Source of the DNA: Phycisphaerales bacterium
Lineage (GTDB): Bacteria; Planctomycetota; Phycisphaerae; Phycisphaerales; SM1A02
DNA: 8,091 bases
NCBI GenBank assembly: GCA_007135295.1
Contig: SLJD01000061.1
Span: 1-8,091, forward strand
Reading direction: 5' to 3'
Positions 7,102 to 8,091 of this stretch are shown here, in pieces. The first letter of the stretch is position 1, and each line of letters opens with the position of its first letter. The notes below the pieces were generated by a model, which saw nothing but the letters and a program-made list of their open reading frames with translations, was not told the DNA's origin and did not search any database. Position numbers and translations under genes: made by a program.

Positions 7102-8091
7102 TCACTGAAAGTGCTCAAAGTCCCGCTCACTGCGCGCGTGGCGCTTGACCGAGAACACGTGGGCCGGGCAACCCTCCGGATCGAGTTCCACGTAGTTCCA
7201 CGCTCCGTGCCACATGTACCGGTCATCCTGCAGCAGGTCGTGCACCTGGTACGCCGTGTGCGCATCGAGCCCGAATCGACCGAGCGGCACGTCGATCCAC
7301 CCGGACTGCTTGTGGTGCGGATCGAGGTTGACGACCACCAGAATGATGTCGTTCGACGGCTCATCCACCTTGCTGTAGCAGATTATCTCGTCGTTGTCCG
7401 TCGGGTGGAACCGCAGGGAGTGATCCTGGCGCAGCGCGGGATGCTCGCGCCGGATGCGGTTGACCGCCGCAATCAGCGGCCGCAGCGACTTCGGGTCGTC
7501 CAGGTTCCACGCGCGGACCTGGTATTTCTCCGAGTCAAGATACTCTTCACTGCCCGCCGTGCGGGGCGTTCGTTCGAGAAGTTCAAACGCCGGGCCGTAG
7601 ATGCCGTAGTTCGCTCCGAGCGTCGCCGCCATCACGAACCGCGCCATGAACGCCGGCCGGCCCCCGTGCTGCAGGTACTCGTTGAGAATGTCCGGCGTGT
7701 TCGGCCAGAGGTTCGGCCGGTAGTACTCGCGCATCGGCGTCTGCGTCAACTCCTCGAAATACTCCGTCATCTCCTCGCGCGTGTTCTTCCATGCGTAGTA
7801 CGTGTACGACTGTGTAAAGCCGATCTTCGCCAGCCGCTTCATGACCTTCGGCCGCGTGAACGCCTCGGAGAGAAAGACCGTCTCCGGGTGTTCATCGCGG
7901 ATGGTCTCGATCACCCATTGCCAGAATCGAAACGGCTTCGTGTGCGGGTTGTCGACGCGAAACACCTTGACGCCCTGGTCGATCCAGAAGCGCAGCACGC
8001 TGCACAGCTCGTCCCACAGCGCGCGCCAGTCCTCGCACTCGAAGTCGAACGGGTAGACGTCCTGATACTTCTTCGGGGGATTCTCGGCGTA
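7102..8091 (-). CDS. glgE: Alpha-1,4-glucan:maltose-1-phosphate maltosyltransferase GlgE (GH13_3), N-terminal part outside window
   Basis: GlgE transfers maltosyl units from alpha-maltose-1-phosphate to the non-reducing end of alpha-1,4-glucan, releasing phosphate. The visible 329 residues are roughly the C-terminal half of a protein that is usually about 650-700 residues. They begin at the hallmark YAENPPKKYQD and continue in frame from the window edge. Counting from there, VFRVDNPHTKP holds nucleophile D47, FLSEAFTRP holds acid/base E76, and NTPDILNEYLQHGG holds D134. The 29- and 87-residue spacings nearly match Streptomyces GlgE D394/E423/D480 (29 and 86). GSEEYLDSEKYQ and the C-terminal beta domain with LVVVNLDPHH also fit. 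The stop is TGA at 7102. It is the most upstream visible gene of the cluster and uses the product of the fused maltokinase encoded next. The operon promoter and start codon must lie to the right of this window. Confidence 0.97.
   Translation of the reverse strand, partial: YAENPPKKYQDVYPFDFECEDWRALWDELCSVLRFWIDQGVKVFRVDNPHTKPFRFWQWVIETIRDEHPETVFLSEAFTRPKVMKRLAKIGFTQSYTYYAWKNTREEMTEYFEELTQTPMREYYRPNLWPNTPDILNEYLQHGGRPAFMARFVMAATLGANYGIYGPAFELLERTPRTAGSEEYLDSEKYQVRAWNLDDPKSLRPLIAAVNRIRREHPALRQDHSLRFHPTDNDEIICYSKVDEPSNDIILVVVNLDPHHKQSGWIDVPLGRFGLDAHTAYQVHDLLQDDRYMWHGAWNYVELDPEGCPAHVFSVKRHARSERDFEHFQ

Overview
The window is a single minus-strand gene cluster for alpha-glucan (glycogen) metabolism by the GlgE (maltose-1-phosphate) route. 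In transcription order, right to left, it contains: the C-terminal half of glgE (7102-8091, cut by the window edge), a fused trehalose synthase-maltokinase gene treS-pep2 (3585-6965), malQ (1378-3588), and glgB (1-1349, cut by the left edge just after its last catalytic aspartate). No RNA genes, mobile elements, CRISPR arrays or convincing terminators were seen. Almost all of the sequence is coding; the only gaps are 136 nt between glgE and treS-pep2 and 28 nt between malQ and glgB.

The genes form a coherent pathway. TreS isomerises trehalose to maltose. The fused maltokinase (Pep2) phosphorylates maltose to alpha-maltose-1-phosphate. GlgE transfers maltosyl units from that donor onto alpha-1,4-glucan, and GlgB introduces alpha-1,6 branches. 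MalQ, a disproportionating 4-alpha-glucanotransferase, sits between treS-pep2 and glgB. It is well placed to turn maltose into maltooligosaccharides or to reshuffle short chains. The catalytic residues I could check are present in all four GH13/GH77 active sites, and their spacing matches characterised relatives. The maltokinase lysine and aspartate motifs are also intact.

The layout suggests one operon. The malQ start overlaps the treS-pep2 stop (ATGA), and glgB starts 28 nt after malQ; each of these two downstream genes has a strong Shine-Dalgarno sequence 8 nt from its start. The treS-pep2 start is less certain.

The source is a GC-rich bacterium. The strong Shine-Dalgarno sites, dense operon and GlgE pathway rule out eukaryotes, but do not fix the phylum. 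The treS-pep2 fusion is widespread in Gram-negative bacteria. A Planctomycetota-like or proteobacterial origin is possible, but that is a guess. The cluster is a variant of a known pathway, not a new system. The points most worth checking are the position of malQ, the treS-pep2 start region with a small ORF overlapping the glgE stop, and uneven base composition along the cluster.
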